A stretch of DNA of 64,000 nt, from contig CAIVZM010000022.1 of the NCBI GenBank assembly GCA_903910385.1, forward strand, positions 62,001 to 126,000, written 5' to 3'. Below are positions 9,892-18,157 of this stretch, one piece after another. The notes beneath the pieces were generated by a model. The model made no database searches. It saw only the letters and a list, made by a program, of their open reading frames with translations, and had not been told where the DNA came from. Source of the DNA: an uncultured Armatimonadota bacterium. Its GTDB lineage: Bacteria; Armatimonadota; Armatimonadia; Armatimonadales; Armatimonadaceae. Position 1 is the stretch's first letter. Each line of letters begins with the position of its first letter. Position numbers and translations under genes: made by a program.

Positions 9892-10833
9892 CTATTCCAG
9901 TCGAACGCGGGGGTCAACCAGCGCATAAGCGATATCGGTGAAAATCAATCCGACGATAGTCAACAACGTTCCCAGAAAGACCATTGCCCGGACGACGGAG
10001 AAGTCCTGCCCGTTGATGGCATCCACCAGATAGTTGCCTAATCCCGGAATGCCGAAGAAACTCTCCAGAACGAGACTGCCCAGAATCAGGGTCGGGATTG
10101 CCGCGACTGTGGAAGTGATGACCGGCATCAGAGCGTTCTTCAACACATGTCGAAACAAAATCCACTGCTCCGCCACGCCCTTTGCGCGCGCCGTGCGTAC
10201 ATAGTCCTGGTTGGTCTCATCCAGCAAGAAAGTCCGATACAACCGGATATCTGCGCCCAACCCTGAAATTACGCCGATGACTACCGGAAGCGCGAGGAAT
10301 TTGAGCATCCCCAACCCGGTATCCCATCCGCTGATCGGGCCGAGTCTCAACAGTTTTCCCAGTACGAACTGAAGGCCGATGACATAGACGATATAAACGA
10401 CGCTCATCAACACGACGCAGAAGAAGGTGATGAAAGCGTCTACGTATGTCCCCCTAAAATAGGCGGCGATGATTGCGGTTAACAGGGCAATTGCCAGACC
10501 GATGAGAAACACCAGCCCCCCGACGATCAACGAGGGTAAAGCTCCCTGCTTGATGCGGCTCCAGATGTCTTCTCCGGTGGTATCGCTCTTGCCAAAGTTG
10601 AAGGACATCATATCGATGGTGCTACGCTTCAACTGCTCGGAGGCGGGCTTGTCATAGCCGTGATCGGTGAGCCACTGCTTGATCTGCTCCGGCTTAGGGT
10701 TGCGCGTCGAAAGGTTACGTCGCGCAATGACCTCCGGCGAAGATATGCCGAAGAAGAGAAAGTGGGTGACGAAAAGAACGCCCAGCAGGATCGGAATCGC
10801 GTACAGAATGCGACGCAGGATATAGGATAGCAT
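9892..10833 (-). CDS. Dipeptide/oligopeptide ABC transporter permease (OppB/DppB type)
   Basis: A 313-residue permease starting MLSYILRRILYAIPILLGV, the typical OppB N-terminus. It has six membrane segments and the EAA loop RTARAKGVAEQWILFRHVLKN, and ends in LVDPRVRLE, also typical. The ORF is open further upstream, but the ATG at 10833 overlaps the stop of the solute-binding-protein gene by one base (TGATG) and is preceded by GGGAG, which indicates coupled translation. An unusually long periplasmic segment (about residues 29-90, including SSPEVIARRNLSTRNPKPEQ) fits dipeptide-type permeases, where a large first loop is common. Confidence 0.93.
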   Translation of the reverse strand: MLSYILRRILYAIPILLGVLFVTHFLFFGISSPEVIARRNLSTRNPKPEQIKQWLTDHGYDKPASEQLKRSTIDMMSFNFGKSDTTGEDIWSRIKQGALPSLIVGGLVFLIGLAIALLTAIIAAYFRGTYVDAFITFFCVVLMSVVYIVYVIGLQFVLGKLLRLGPISGWDTGLGMLKFLALPVVIGVISGLGADIRLYRTFLLDETNQDYVRTARAKGVAEQWILFRHVLKNALMPVITSTVAAIPTLILGSLVLESFFGIPGLGNYLVDAINGQDFSVVRAMVFLGTLLTIVGLIFTDIAYALVDPRVRLE

Positions 10834-12866
10834 CAGATTTCCGCTCCCGTATCCCGTCGTACCCTGCGGTTTACTCGATTTCGAACCACACCCACCGCCG
10901 GAATCGCGCCGAGAATGAACGCCACGATCAACGCCAGCAAAGGGAACACATTGGGTTGATTCCATTCGAACTGCTTTTGCGTTCGCTTCTCGAAATCGAC
11001 CGACCGATACTGGTTGTAGTCGTTCGCGATGGGATGCGCCTTAACATTTTTCATCCAGTCGTAGCCTACTGAGAGCGTCACTGGATTAAACACATAGATC
11101 GAAGGACAATCCTCGACGGAGATATCACGCATTTTTTTGATAATCGCCATCCGCTCCGGCCCATCGTCCATCGACTTCATCTGGTCGAAAAGCTGGTCAT
11201 ACTCTGGGTTCTTATAACTGGCGGAGTTCGGGCCAGGCTTCTTATTCGGGCCATACAGCAGAAAGACAAAGTTCTCGGGGTCGGGATAATCCGCGGACCA
11301 CCCGTAGAAGATCATCTGGTGCTGACCTTTCAGGAGCTTGTCCTGAAAGACGTTCGGAGGAGTTGAGCGTGACTCCACTTTGATTCCGATTCGTTCGATT
11401 TGCTTTTGGACAATACCGACCTGAATGCGTCCCGCCGCATTGATTGCAGTGTTATCGTAGTGCAGAACGAGTTTTTGGCCGGTTTTGGGATCAATGCCGT
11501 CCGGGTAACCCGCTTCCGCCAGAAGCTTTTTAGCCTTCTCAACATCGCCCGTCATATAAGGATTTTTGTAGTCCGGGTCGTTCCCATTCACTCCCGGCGG
11601 AATGATCCATTGCGAAGCGATCCCATTGCCCTGCGCCAGAAGTTCGATGTACTCCGTCTGATCGATTCCGAGTGAGACTGCCTGACGAAGCTTTCGATGC
11701 TTCTCATCGAGACCGCCGAACACCGGGTCTTCCATATTGAAGGCAAGGTAATACACCGCAACCTGAGCATCCTTACGCAGGGTAATTCCACGGGACGCCA
11801 TATCCGGCGAAATCAATCCGCTGGAGGCGACGACCTGCTGATAGTTCGCATTCCCGACGCCCGCCGCATCAAGATAGCCCTGCTGGAACAGGTTCCATGC
11901 TGTGACGCCTTCCTTGAGAATGCTGAATACAACCTTGTCATTGCGCGGTAATTCCTTACCGGCATCAGCCAGCAGATTGTATTTTTCATCTTCCGGCATT
12001 CCTTCGGTGGGGTAAAACGCCTTGTGCCGATTCGGGTTCTTCACGAGGACGATGCGCTGTTTCGGCTTGTACTCGCTCATGACATACGGGCCACAACCTA
12101 CAGGATGACGGGGGTATTCCTCTCCGTAATACTGGACCGCTTCACGCGCCTGCGGCCCGGTAAAGTGCATCGCCATCAGATATTTGAGTTGCGGATATGG
12201 TTGGGTGAGCGTAATGGTGAAGGTGTAGGGATCATGCGGATCAACCTGAACGCCCGCCATTTCGTTGTCGTAGTAAGGAATATCGTAGGATTTCGCCTTA
12301 TTGTCGGCGCGGTACTTGTCGAATCCTTTGCTGTACTCTTCCCAGCTTAAAACCTTATCGGCAAAGAAGGATGCAACGGGACACTGAATCTTGCTGTCCG
12401 TCATGCGCTTGAAAGAATACACAACATCCTGTGCCGTAATGGGACGACCTTTGCCGCCCGGAAAACAGGGGTCATCCTGAAACTTTAGGTCGTTGCGAAG
12501 GGTGAACGTATACCTTTCGCCAGTGACCATTTTCGTCGTGCCGTCGGGCTGCTTGATCAGCAGAGGAATCTTCTCACGGAACGGTTCCTTCGCACCCAGA
12601 TTCAACGTTATTTGAAAGGGACGCTTCAGATACTCATACTTATAGAACGACGGGTAGATCAGGTCTGCGATATACGCTTCATCGAGAGTGTAGGTAAATG
12701 TCGGGTCAAGAGACTTTGGGTCATCGGTGAGAGTCCGGTAGAGGACATTCCCGGCGGATTCTCCCAGAGGGTACGGATTGTTGTTACAACCGGTAAGAAG
12801 ACCCGCCGTTAACAGCAGTGCAACGAACGCTGTAATCGAATAACGCCAGCGGTATGTAAAAGACAT
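10833..12866 (-). CDS. Peptide ABC transporter solute-binding lipoprotein with C-terminal membrane helix
   Basis: A 677-residue family 5 extracytoplasmic binding protein that captures peptides for the downstream permeases. The N-terminus is a lipoprotein signal (ITAFVALLLTAGLLTGC, lipid-anchored Cys). Family signatures follow: TLTDDPKSLDPTFTYTLDEA, YTFTLRNDLKFQDD, VVYSFKRMTD and GIDQTEYIELL. It also has a hydrophobic helix near the C-terminus (VFPLLALIVAFILGAIPAVGV) followed by a basic tail, so it may be anchored at both ends. The ATG at 12866 is chosen over an upstream TTG because it starts the signal directly. It is the first gene of the operon, and an extended -10 promoter lies at 12938-12946. 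Confidence 0.93.
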   Translation of the reverse strand: MSFTYRWRYSITAFVALLLTAGLLTGCNNNPYPLGESAGNVLYRTLTDDPKSLDPTFTYTLDEAYIADLIYPSFYKYEYLKRPFQITLNLGAKEPFREKIPLLIKQPDGTTKMVTGERYTFTLRNDLKFQDDPCFPGGKGRPITAQDVVYSFKRMTDSKIQCPVASFFADKVLSWEEYSKGFDKYRADNKAKSYDIPYYDNEMAGVQVDPHDPYTFTITLTQPYPQLKYLMAMHFTGPQAREAVQYYGEEYPRHPVGCGPYVMSEYKPKQRIVLVKNPNRHKAFYPTEGMPEDEKYNLLADAGKELPRNDKVVFSILKEGVTAWNLFQQGYLDAAGVGNANYQQVVASSGLISPDMASRGITLRKDAQVAVYYLAFNMEDPVFGGLDEKHRKLRQAVSLGIDQTEYIELLAQGNGIASQWIIPPGVNGNDPDYKNPYMTGDVEKAKKLLAEAGYPDGIDPKTGQKLVLHYDNTAINAAGRIQVGIVQKQIERIGIKVESRSTPPNVFQDKLLKGQHQMIFYGWSADYPDPENFVFLLYGPNKKPGPNSASYKNPEYDQLFDQMKSMDDGPERMAIIKKMRDISVEDCPSIYVFNPVTLSVGYDWMKNVKAHPIANDYNQYRSVDFEKRTQKQFEWNQPNVFPLLALIVAFILGAIPAVGVVRNRVNRRVRRDTGAEI

Positions 12867-12937
12867 AAGCGTATACGCAAACCGGAGAAATGCTTCCTGA
12901 AAGCCAGCAGGCGACAATTCCTGTGGGAATAATCGAT

Positions 12938-12946
12938 ATTATACCA
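12938..12946 (-). promoter_or_regulatory. Extended -10 promoter of the peptide-transport operon
   Basis: The minus strand reads TGG-TATAAT, a perfect -10 hexamer with the TGn extension. No good -35 is present at 17-18 bp, which extended -10 promoters tolerate. Transcription would start near 12931, giving a leader of about 65 nt before the binding-protein ATG. Confidence 0.65.
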
Positions 12947-12977
12947 GTAACGACGTTTTCCGCCGCGTTGGTTCCCT

Positions 12978-13367
12978 CTATTCGCCGCGTTTCGTTCCGG
13001 CAAGGGCAAGTAACGACCAACCGAGAAGAAAACAGACACCGCCCAGAGGCGTTATCGCGCCGAGGATTTTGACACCGGACAGTGTGAGAGCGTACAGGCT
13101 TCCTGAGAAAATCAGGATTCCGACACTGAACAGTACGCCTGCGATTCGGAGATAACGATAACTCGCCGAGTCGCGTGTCGCTCGCTCCAGCAACATGGCT
13201 GTCAGGATCAAGGCGATGGCATGAGTCAGATGATATTCTGTGCCCGTCTTCCATATCACCAGGGCGTCCGCGCTCACGCGCTCTTTGAGGGTATGGGCGC
13301 CGAATGCGCCCAGAGCGACCGCCAGAAATCCATTGATCGCCCCGATTTGTAAGAAGGAAGTCTTCAT
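12978..13367 (-). CDS. DUF423 small membrane protein
   Basis: A 129-residue inner-membrane protein with four hydrophobic segments. The N-terminal pattern (IGAINGFLAVALGAFGAHTLKERVS, then WKTGTEYHLTHAIALI) is the DUF423 signature, including the conserved GAFGAH and the YH pair. The C-terminus has the matching FSGSLYALTL and ITPLGGVCFLLGW blocks. The family has no established biochemical role. It lies upstream of the peptide-transport operon on the same strand with 111 bp between, but that operon has its own promoter. The start at 13367 gives the normal N-terminus. Confidence 0.9.
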   Translation of the reverse strand: MKTSFLQIGAINGFLAVALGAFGAHTLKERVSADALVIWKTGTEYHLTHAIALILTAMLLERATRDSASYRYLRIAGVLFSVGILIFSGSLYALTLSGVKILGAITPLGGVCFLLGWSLLALAGTKRGE

Positions 13368-13570
13368 CGGTTTTACTATATCGTCTTGTCATCCGATATG
13401 GCTTGTGAATCGATATCGAATGACTATCGCTTTCGCCATCGCTCCTTCTCGCATCCCTGTTGCAGGCGTTACTATGGAATCACTGTACTTAAGGAATGAA
13501 GGTGATCTCTGGCATTTCTATCCGAATCCAACTTCCTCAATAGAGCGATAACCTGAAGGAGAAACTCTGA

Positions 13571-13735
13571 AGCTTGATCGGTTATCCCTATGTCGCCCTT
13601 CAGGGTGGCGTTACAGCGGAAGCTCTTCCGGTCGGCGTCCAGATCGTGGCTCGCCCTTGGCGCGAAGATGTCGCAGTGGCGATTACCCGGCATATGGAAA
13701 CGGATTCGAGAGGATGGCGACCGCATCAACTCTGA
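13571..13735 (+). pseudogene. C-terminal remnant of an amidase-signature enzyme
   Basis: A 54-codon open stretch with no start codon of its own and a stop just upstream (13568-13570). It encodes LIGYPYVALQGGV, then EALPVGVQIVARPWREDVAV, and ends SRGWRPHQL. This is the C-terminal block of amidase-signature proteins (LPVGVQIVARPWRED is highly characteristic). The catalytic Ser-Ser-Lys region is absent and I find no matching amidase segments in the preceding 200 bp. It therefore looks like the tail of a gene whose 5' part has been deleted. It lies in the gap between the DUF423 and DUF58 genes, which holds nothing else that I can support. Confidence 0.75.
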
Positions 13736-13809
13736 GTTTTTATCTGTGAGCGGGATGTGAGACTGCGCCCGGCGACATCAATGTAGGCTCGACGCTATCA
13801 TCGCGGCGA

Positions 13810-14712
13810 TTACCCTTTTAATAGACCGGATTCTCGGAGTGATTTCAAAAGGACGTCTTCCAACGGGGTATCCGTTGTCACACAGAGGTAATCCATGCCC
13901 TGTCGGGATGCAAGATCGGAAAGACCTGTGCAGAAGTGTCGCAAAGCGTCCTGATAGCTGGCAAGAACCGCCGGAGTGATACTGACCTCGCGGCTTTCGC
14001 CCGTCTCTGCATCGACCAGACGAATATCGCCCGATATTTCCGGCTTTATTTCTTCTGGAGCCAGAATCTGGATCAGGACGATCTGGTAACGTCGTGAAAG
14101 CAAAGCGCGAACGCCCTTTTCCCAGTTCGGGTCATAAAAGTCGGAGAGGATCACGCAAACGCCCGGCGATGTATGGCGCATCGCGTAATTTCGCAATGAT
14201 GTGACAAAATCCGTCCGTCCTCCCGCCTGGAGCGATTCCAGATAGGAGAACAACTGCGGCGCTGACGCTTTACCGCGCAGAGCGGGCGTCCGACCACCGA
14301 GCGCCTGTGAGAACGCAGCTACTCCCAAACGATCATAACGGGAGAGCGCGACATAGCCCAGCGCCGCCGCAATCTTCCGTGCGAAATCGAATTTGACGGT
14401 TCCGCTCGGATTCTCCGTAGGATACAGCATGCTCTGCGAGGCATCAATCAGGATATGAACGGCGAGGTCTTCTTCCTCAACAAACAGCTTGACGAAAAGC
14501 TTTTCCAGACGTGCATACGCTTTCCAATCCACATAGCGTAAATCATCCCCCGGCGCATACTCGCGGTAATCGGCGAATTCCAGCGAGGAACTCTGTCGTG
14601 GCGAACGTTTCTCGCCTTTCTGACGACCCGGGAAAACGCGTTTTGCGCCGATGGATAGTCGTTCCAGTTTCTGTATGAATTCTGCGTCTAACAGCTTACT
14701 TTCACCTGACAT
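13810..14712 (-). CDS. DUF58 domain protein
   Basis: A 300-residue protein with the DUF58 hallmark at residues about 40-70 (SSSLEFADYREYAPGDDLRYVDWKAYAR). It is followed by a von Willebrand A-like region with a MIDAS-type start (VHILIDASQSM) and later VCVILSDFYDPNWEKG. DUF58 proteins are regularly encoded with MoxR AAA ATPases and are thought to be their partners in assembling or activating other complexes. It is the last gene of a minus-strand set moxR, rhomboid, WYL, DUF58. The ATG at 14712 gives the usual short N-terminus. No membrane segments are present, unlike many DUF58 proteins. Confidence 0.9.
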   Translation of the reverse strand: MSGESKLLDAEFIQKLERLSIGAKRVFPGRQKGEKRSPRQSSSLEFADYREYAPGDDLRYVDWKAYARLEKLFVKLFVEEEDLAVHILIDASQSMLYPTENPSGTVKFDFARKIAAALGYVALSRYDRLGVAAFSQALGGRTPALRGKASAPQLFSYLESLQAGGRTDFVTSLRNYAMRHTSPGVCVILSDFYDPNWEKGVRALLSRRYQIVLIQILAPEEIKPEISGDIRLVDAETGESREVSITPAVLASYQDALRHFCTGLSDLASRQGMDYLCVTTDTPLEDVLLKSLRESGLLKG

Positions 14713-14741
14713 GGTCGCCTCTAATTTCTAATCAACGATTC

Positions 14742-15314
14742 TTACCCATCTTGAATTCGTATCCTCGCTATATTATCGACACGGAAAACGCGTTGACCGT
14801 GGCGTAAGCGACAAAAACCATCCAGATACCAGTTACCGTTATCCTCGTAAATACTCTCTATTTCTACGGTTCGTCGTGTCCATTCGTCACGGCTTGCGAC
14901 ATAGTAGTATATTTCAACTGAACTATTATTTTCGAGAGCGAGTTCCAGAGCAGTCACCTTATCCTGAATCGATAGAGGCTCTCTCGTATTAAAAATCGAA
15001 GTGTCTACAGTGAGATCGTCAGAAACGCCGAGAAAAGTTGACGAAAAGCGCTGAGACAGATCATTCGCCATTTTTCTTGCCCGGTCGGCGGTGAATTCTG
15101 GGACGATTTCCGCCAGACGATCGATAGCGCCGGGGAGAATCGCCGGGTCAATGTCCGATTGCGCCATTCTCGATAGCAGGGGATGGATCGCTTGAAGTAG
15201 GGCAAGAACGACGAGGGCTTCACCGGACGATAGGGACAGCCGATAATACTCGTCATGTGATTGCGGAAGAGGGGCAAGACTCACGTCATCTTCGTTGTGA
15301 GGGTTACTGGACAT
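14742..15314 (-). CDS. WYL-domain protein without DNA-binding domain
   Basis: A 190-residue protein. The C-terminal half is a WYL-type domain (VEIYYYVASRDEWTRRTVEI, then NGNWYLDGFCRLRHGQRVFRVDNIARI), a fold that senses ligands in many transcription regulators. The N-terminal half is helical with no recognisable helix-turn-helix. A longer reading frame upstream would overlap the rhomboid gene by 74 bp and encode basic low-complexity sequence, so the ATG at 15314 is preferred. The genes on both sides belong to the same operon. The absence of a DNA-binding domain suggests it senses something for the MoxR/DUF58 system rather than binding a promoter; this is inference. Confidence 0.75.
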   Translation of the reverse strand: MSSNPHNEDDVSLAPLPQSHDEYYRLSLSSGEALVVLALLQAIHPLLSRMAQSDIDPAILPGAIDRLAEIVPEFTADRARKMANDLSQRFSSTFLGVSDDLTVDTSIFNTREPLSIQDKVTALELALENNSSVEIYYYVASRDEWTRRTVEIESIYEDNGNWYLDGFCRLRHGQRVFRVDNIARIRIQDG

Positions 15315-15345
15315 GGGCGCTAAATCAAAAGGTGAAAGGCGATAA

Positions 15346-16650
15346 TTATTCCGTTTTGGAGGCGGGAGGCTTCGAGCGACCGCCCGACGGAACGGCGATA
15401 AGACCGCTTCCAGCGACACGCGCTTCCTGACGAAGCTTCTGCGCGTGCATTCGCCATTCGGATTCGGGATACAACCGGATAAATTCCGCGAAAATGCCCT
15501 CGGCGTTCTGTGGTTGTTTCATTTTGTTCAGTTGCAGTTTACCCAACCGCAACAGGCTCATTTCCGCTTCTTTCGCTCCCGGATGATCCCGACAGAGTTC
15601 CGCCAGAGCATGGACGGCAAGCGAGTATTGAAAGGATTCTTCACAAGCGGATGCAACTCGCTGTAAGAGAAATGCCGGTAGCGGAAAGGCTTCGAAACCG
15701 GCAATAGCGTCTTCATACACCCGCGCCGCCGCCAGAGAATGTCCGCCCTGCAAATGAAGCCTTAAAGCGTCCATAAAATGACGGTGTGCGGCTTCTCCCT
15801 GCCGAAGTTTAATATATACCTTCGCCAGGGCATAGTGGGTTTCTGGATCATTCGCATCGATGAGCAAGGCGTTCCGGTAGTAGACCGCCGCCGCATCGTT
15901 TTCACCCAGAGCTACCGATTTTGCGGCATCTTCTAAATCGTATTCACGACGACTCTGCTCACGCATCCGTAGTGGAACCGCCATAATAGCGCCAAAGAAA
16001 AAGCCGCCGATGTGGGCCCAGTTCGCCGAACTTTCTGTCAACCCCTGATCGGAAAACGACCAGAGCCCGGCGATAATCTGAAGTAGGACAAACACGCTGA
16101 CCGCCCAGACCGCCTGTACCTGAAATATCAGAAAGACGCGCACTTTTGCTCGCCAGAAACGGACGGCGAAAAGACCCAGAATTCCGAAAATTGCGCCAGA
16201 AGCTCCCACCATGGGGATGGTAACCGCATTCGTCAGGAAGAAATGCGTAATCAGCAAATGGGTAAGCGCTGCCGCAATGCCACAACCGAAATAGAATAAC
16301 CCGTACTCCCAGTGACCCACTGCTTCTTCTACATGCGGGCCGAAGAGCCATAGACCCAGCATATTTCCGCACACATGCAACAGGCTCCCGTGCAGAAACA
16401 TGTGCGTAATCAGCGTGTAAACGGCAGGACTGGAAGGAAGAAGGCCGTAAGTCGTTAGAATGTCCATCCTCGGTTCGCCGTCTCTGCCGGTTGTAGCGAA
16501 GAAAATGAGAAGGTTGGACGCCAGTAGCAGTAAAGTAATAAAGGGAAAAGCGGAAAGTCCGGTAGGGCGGCGACGCATGGGAATAAGCGGCGCTACCATC
16601 GCCGCTATCAATCCTACGATCAATACTAACGCCATTGGCGTTATCGCCAT
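15346..16650 (-). CDS. Rhomboid-family intramembrane serine protease with C-terminal TPR region
   Basis: A 434-residue membrane protein. Residues about 1-230 form a rhomboid core: the HMFLHGSLLHVCGNMLGLWLFG block with Asn95/96, the catalytic serine in GASGAIFG (Ser151) and the catalytic histidine in WAHIGGFFFG (His213). An extra N-terminal helix precedes the core. Residues about 240-420 are cytoplasmic and contain tetratricopeptide-like repeats (DAAAVYYRNALLIDANDPETHYALAKVYIKL split over several units). Rhomboids cleave membrane helices within the bilayer. The TPR part probably binds partners. It lies 31 bp before the WYL gene and 106 bp after moxR, on the same strand. Confidence 0.92.
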   Translation of the reverse strand: MAITPMALVLIVGLIAAMVAPLIPMRRRPTGLSAFPFITLLLLASNLLIFFATTGRDGEPRMDILTTYGLLPSSPAVYTLITHMFLHGSLLHVCGNMLGLWLFGPHVEEAVGHWEYGLFYFGCGIAAALTHLLITHFFLTNAVTIPMVGASGAIFGILGLFAVRFWRAKVRVFLIFQVQAVWAVSVFVLLQIIAGLWSFSDQGLTESSANWAHIGGFFFGAIMAVPLRMREQSRREYDLEDAAKSVALGENDAAAVYYRNALLIDANDPETHYALAKVYIKLRQGEAAHRHFMDALRLHLQGGHSLAAARVYEDAIAGFEAFPLPAFLLQRVASACEESFQYSLAVHALAELCRDHPGAKEAEMSLLRLGKLQLNKMKQPQNAEGIFAEFIRLYPESEWRMHAQKLRQEARVAGSGLIAVPSGGRSKPPASKTE

Positions 16651-16756
16651 GCCGGGTATGTCCCTCTTTACGCAGGTTTAAGGCGCTATATCCCTGCAAA
16701 ACTCTTTAATTGGTGCGCCTGAGCTATCGGATGCTTCAATGTGCGAAAGGGTTAGC

Positions 16757-17761
16757 TCAAACCTTCAGCGTGTTTTTGTCCCATGTGGACAGTGTCGTGA
16801 TGGCTTTATTTATTATATCAGCGGTGGTAACTCCGTCGTTTTCCGCTCCGAATTCCAGAATGATCCGGTGTCGGAGAGCGGGCAACGCCGTTTGATGGAT
16901 ATCGTCGTAGGAGACATTATAGCGCCCCGCCAGCAATGCCCGAATTTTCGCCCCCAGCGCCAGCGTTTGCGCTCCGCGAGGACTGGAACCGAAACGGACG
17001 AATTGCTTGACTTCCGCCGGCGCATTCGGACTATTAGGATGAGTCGCCAGCACGAGCGCCGCGATATATTCCCGTACATGGCTCGCCATGGGCACGGCTC
17101 GGGCAAGTTCGCGCATCGATAGTAAATCATCGCCACTGAGGACACTGGTCGCGGAATTGGTGTAGGTTCCGGTCGTACGATCCAGAATACTCATCAATTC
17201 GTGGAGCGTCGGCGAGGGGACGATCAGTTTAAAAAAGAAGCGGTCCAGTTGCGCTTCGGGAAGGGGATATGCGCCTTCCATGTCAATCGGGTTTTGCGTC
17301 GCCAGAACAAAAAATGGCGTCGGCAGGTTATGCGTCTCTCCGGCGACAGTGACACTGCGTTCCTGCATCGCTTCGAGCATGGCGCTCTGCGTTTTGGGCG
17401 TGGCGCGGTTGATTTCATCTGCAAGGACTATATGCGCGAAGATGGGGCCATGCTGGAACTGGAAAAACCGATTTCCCTTTTCCTCCGCCAGAATTTGCGT
17501 CCCGGTAATATCGGCGGGCATCAAATCTGGGGTGAACTGTATCCGCGAGAATGATAAGTCCAGTGTCTGGGCGAGGGTGCGCACGATGAGTGTCTTGCCT
17601 AATCCAGGAACCCCCTCGAGCAGGACATGACCTCCGGCGACCATGGCAATCAGGACATTTTCTATAATTTCTCCCTGCCCGACAATCACTTTTCCAATTT
17701 CGTTCAGCGCTTTTTGAAACGCCTCCCGGAATCTCTTCACATTTTCTTCTTCGGTTGCCAT
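16757..17761 (-). CDS. MoxR-family AAA ATPase
   Basis: A 334-residue cytoplasmic AAA+ ATPase with Walker A GVPGLGKT (50-57), Walker B VLADEINRA and sensor-1 FVLATQNPIDMEGAYPLPEAQLDRF, all typical of MoxR. MoxR proteins act as chaperone-like ATPases that insert metals or activate vWA/DUF58 partners, and such a partner is encoded three genes downstream. The 3' end is 106 bp from the rhomboid gene. The start at 17761 is preceded by a moderate AGCAGGG. It is the probable first gene of the four-gene operon. Confidence 0.94.
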   Translation of the reverse strand: MATEEENVKRFREAFQKALNEIGKVIVGQGEIIENVLIAMVAGGHVLLEGVPGLGKTLIVRTLAQTLDLSFSRIQFTPDLMPADITGTQILAEEKGNRFFQFQHGPIFAHIVLADEINRATPKTQSAMLEAMQERSVTVAGETHNLPTPFFVLATQNPIDMEGAYPLPEAQLDRFFFKLIVPSPTLHELMSILDRTTGTYTNSATSVLSGDDLLSMRELARAVPMASHVREYIAALVLATHPNSPNAPAEVKQFVRFGSSPRGAQTLALGAKIRALLAGRYNVSYDDIHQTALPALRHRIILEFGAENDGVTTADIINKAITTLSTWDKNTLKV

Positions 17762-17920
17762 TGAGTAAGCCCTGCTAATGAATGATACACGTTCTGCCGA
17801 CTCTCTGTGAATGAAGAGCGCCGAACCGGGACGCCGCTGACCGAAGCGTCGGCTACTACAGTATCATAACGATTCACATTAGAGATCATCGCGCATTCAG
17901 ATCATACTTTTCCCGGATGA

Positions 17921-17962
17921 TTCGAAATATAGAATTCGAAATATAGAATTCAAAATATAGAG
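17921..17962. repeat. Three tandem copies of a 14-bp AT-rich repeat
   Basis: TTCGAAATATAGAA occurs twice in perfect tandem (17921-17934, 17935-17948), and a third copy has two changes (17949-17962). The unit contains TTCGAA and GAATTC palindromes. It lies in the 396-bp gap upstream of moxR, about 160 bp from its start, and could be an operator array or simple slippage. Apart from this repeat and the following hairpin I see nothing in the gap. Confidence 0.9.
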
Positions 17963-17991
17963 ATGATAGCGGAATGGTTCATTCTTCGCCG

Positions 17992-18023
17992 TTGTCTGGA
18001 GGTTTCGTCAAACCTCCAGACAA
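17992..18023. other. Perfect 14-bp stem-loop, no T-run
   Basis: TTGTCTGGAGGTTT and its exact complement flank a CGTC loop. It lies 134 bp downstream of the PhyH gene that reads toward it. It lacks a T-run on either strand, so it may be a non-canonical terminator or a mobile palindromic repeat. Confidence 0.7.
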
Positions 18024-18157
18024 GGGCGGAATCCGATTTTCAGTAGACGCCATTGACTGGCTGATAAGGGAAAGTAGGCGAGTTTTCCAAAAATCACCGA
18101 GATAAATCGTTTTTCAGGCGTTTTCTGGTCAGGAAATATCTCAGACACCGAAGGTAT

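Noticed and set aside
12784-13392. 202-codon minus-strand frame over the DUF423 gene
   Set aside because: The DUF423 frame has membrane segments and family signatures; this one is an alternative frame of the same DNA.
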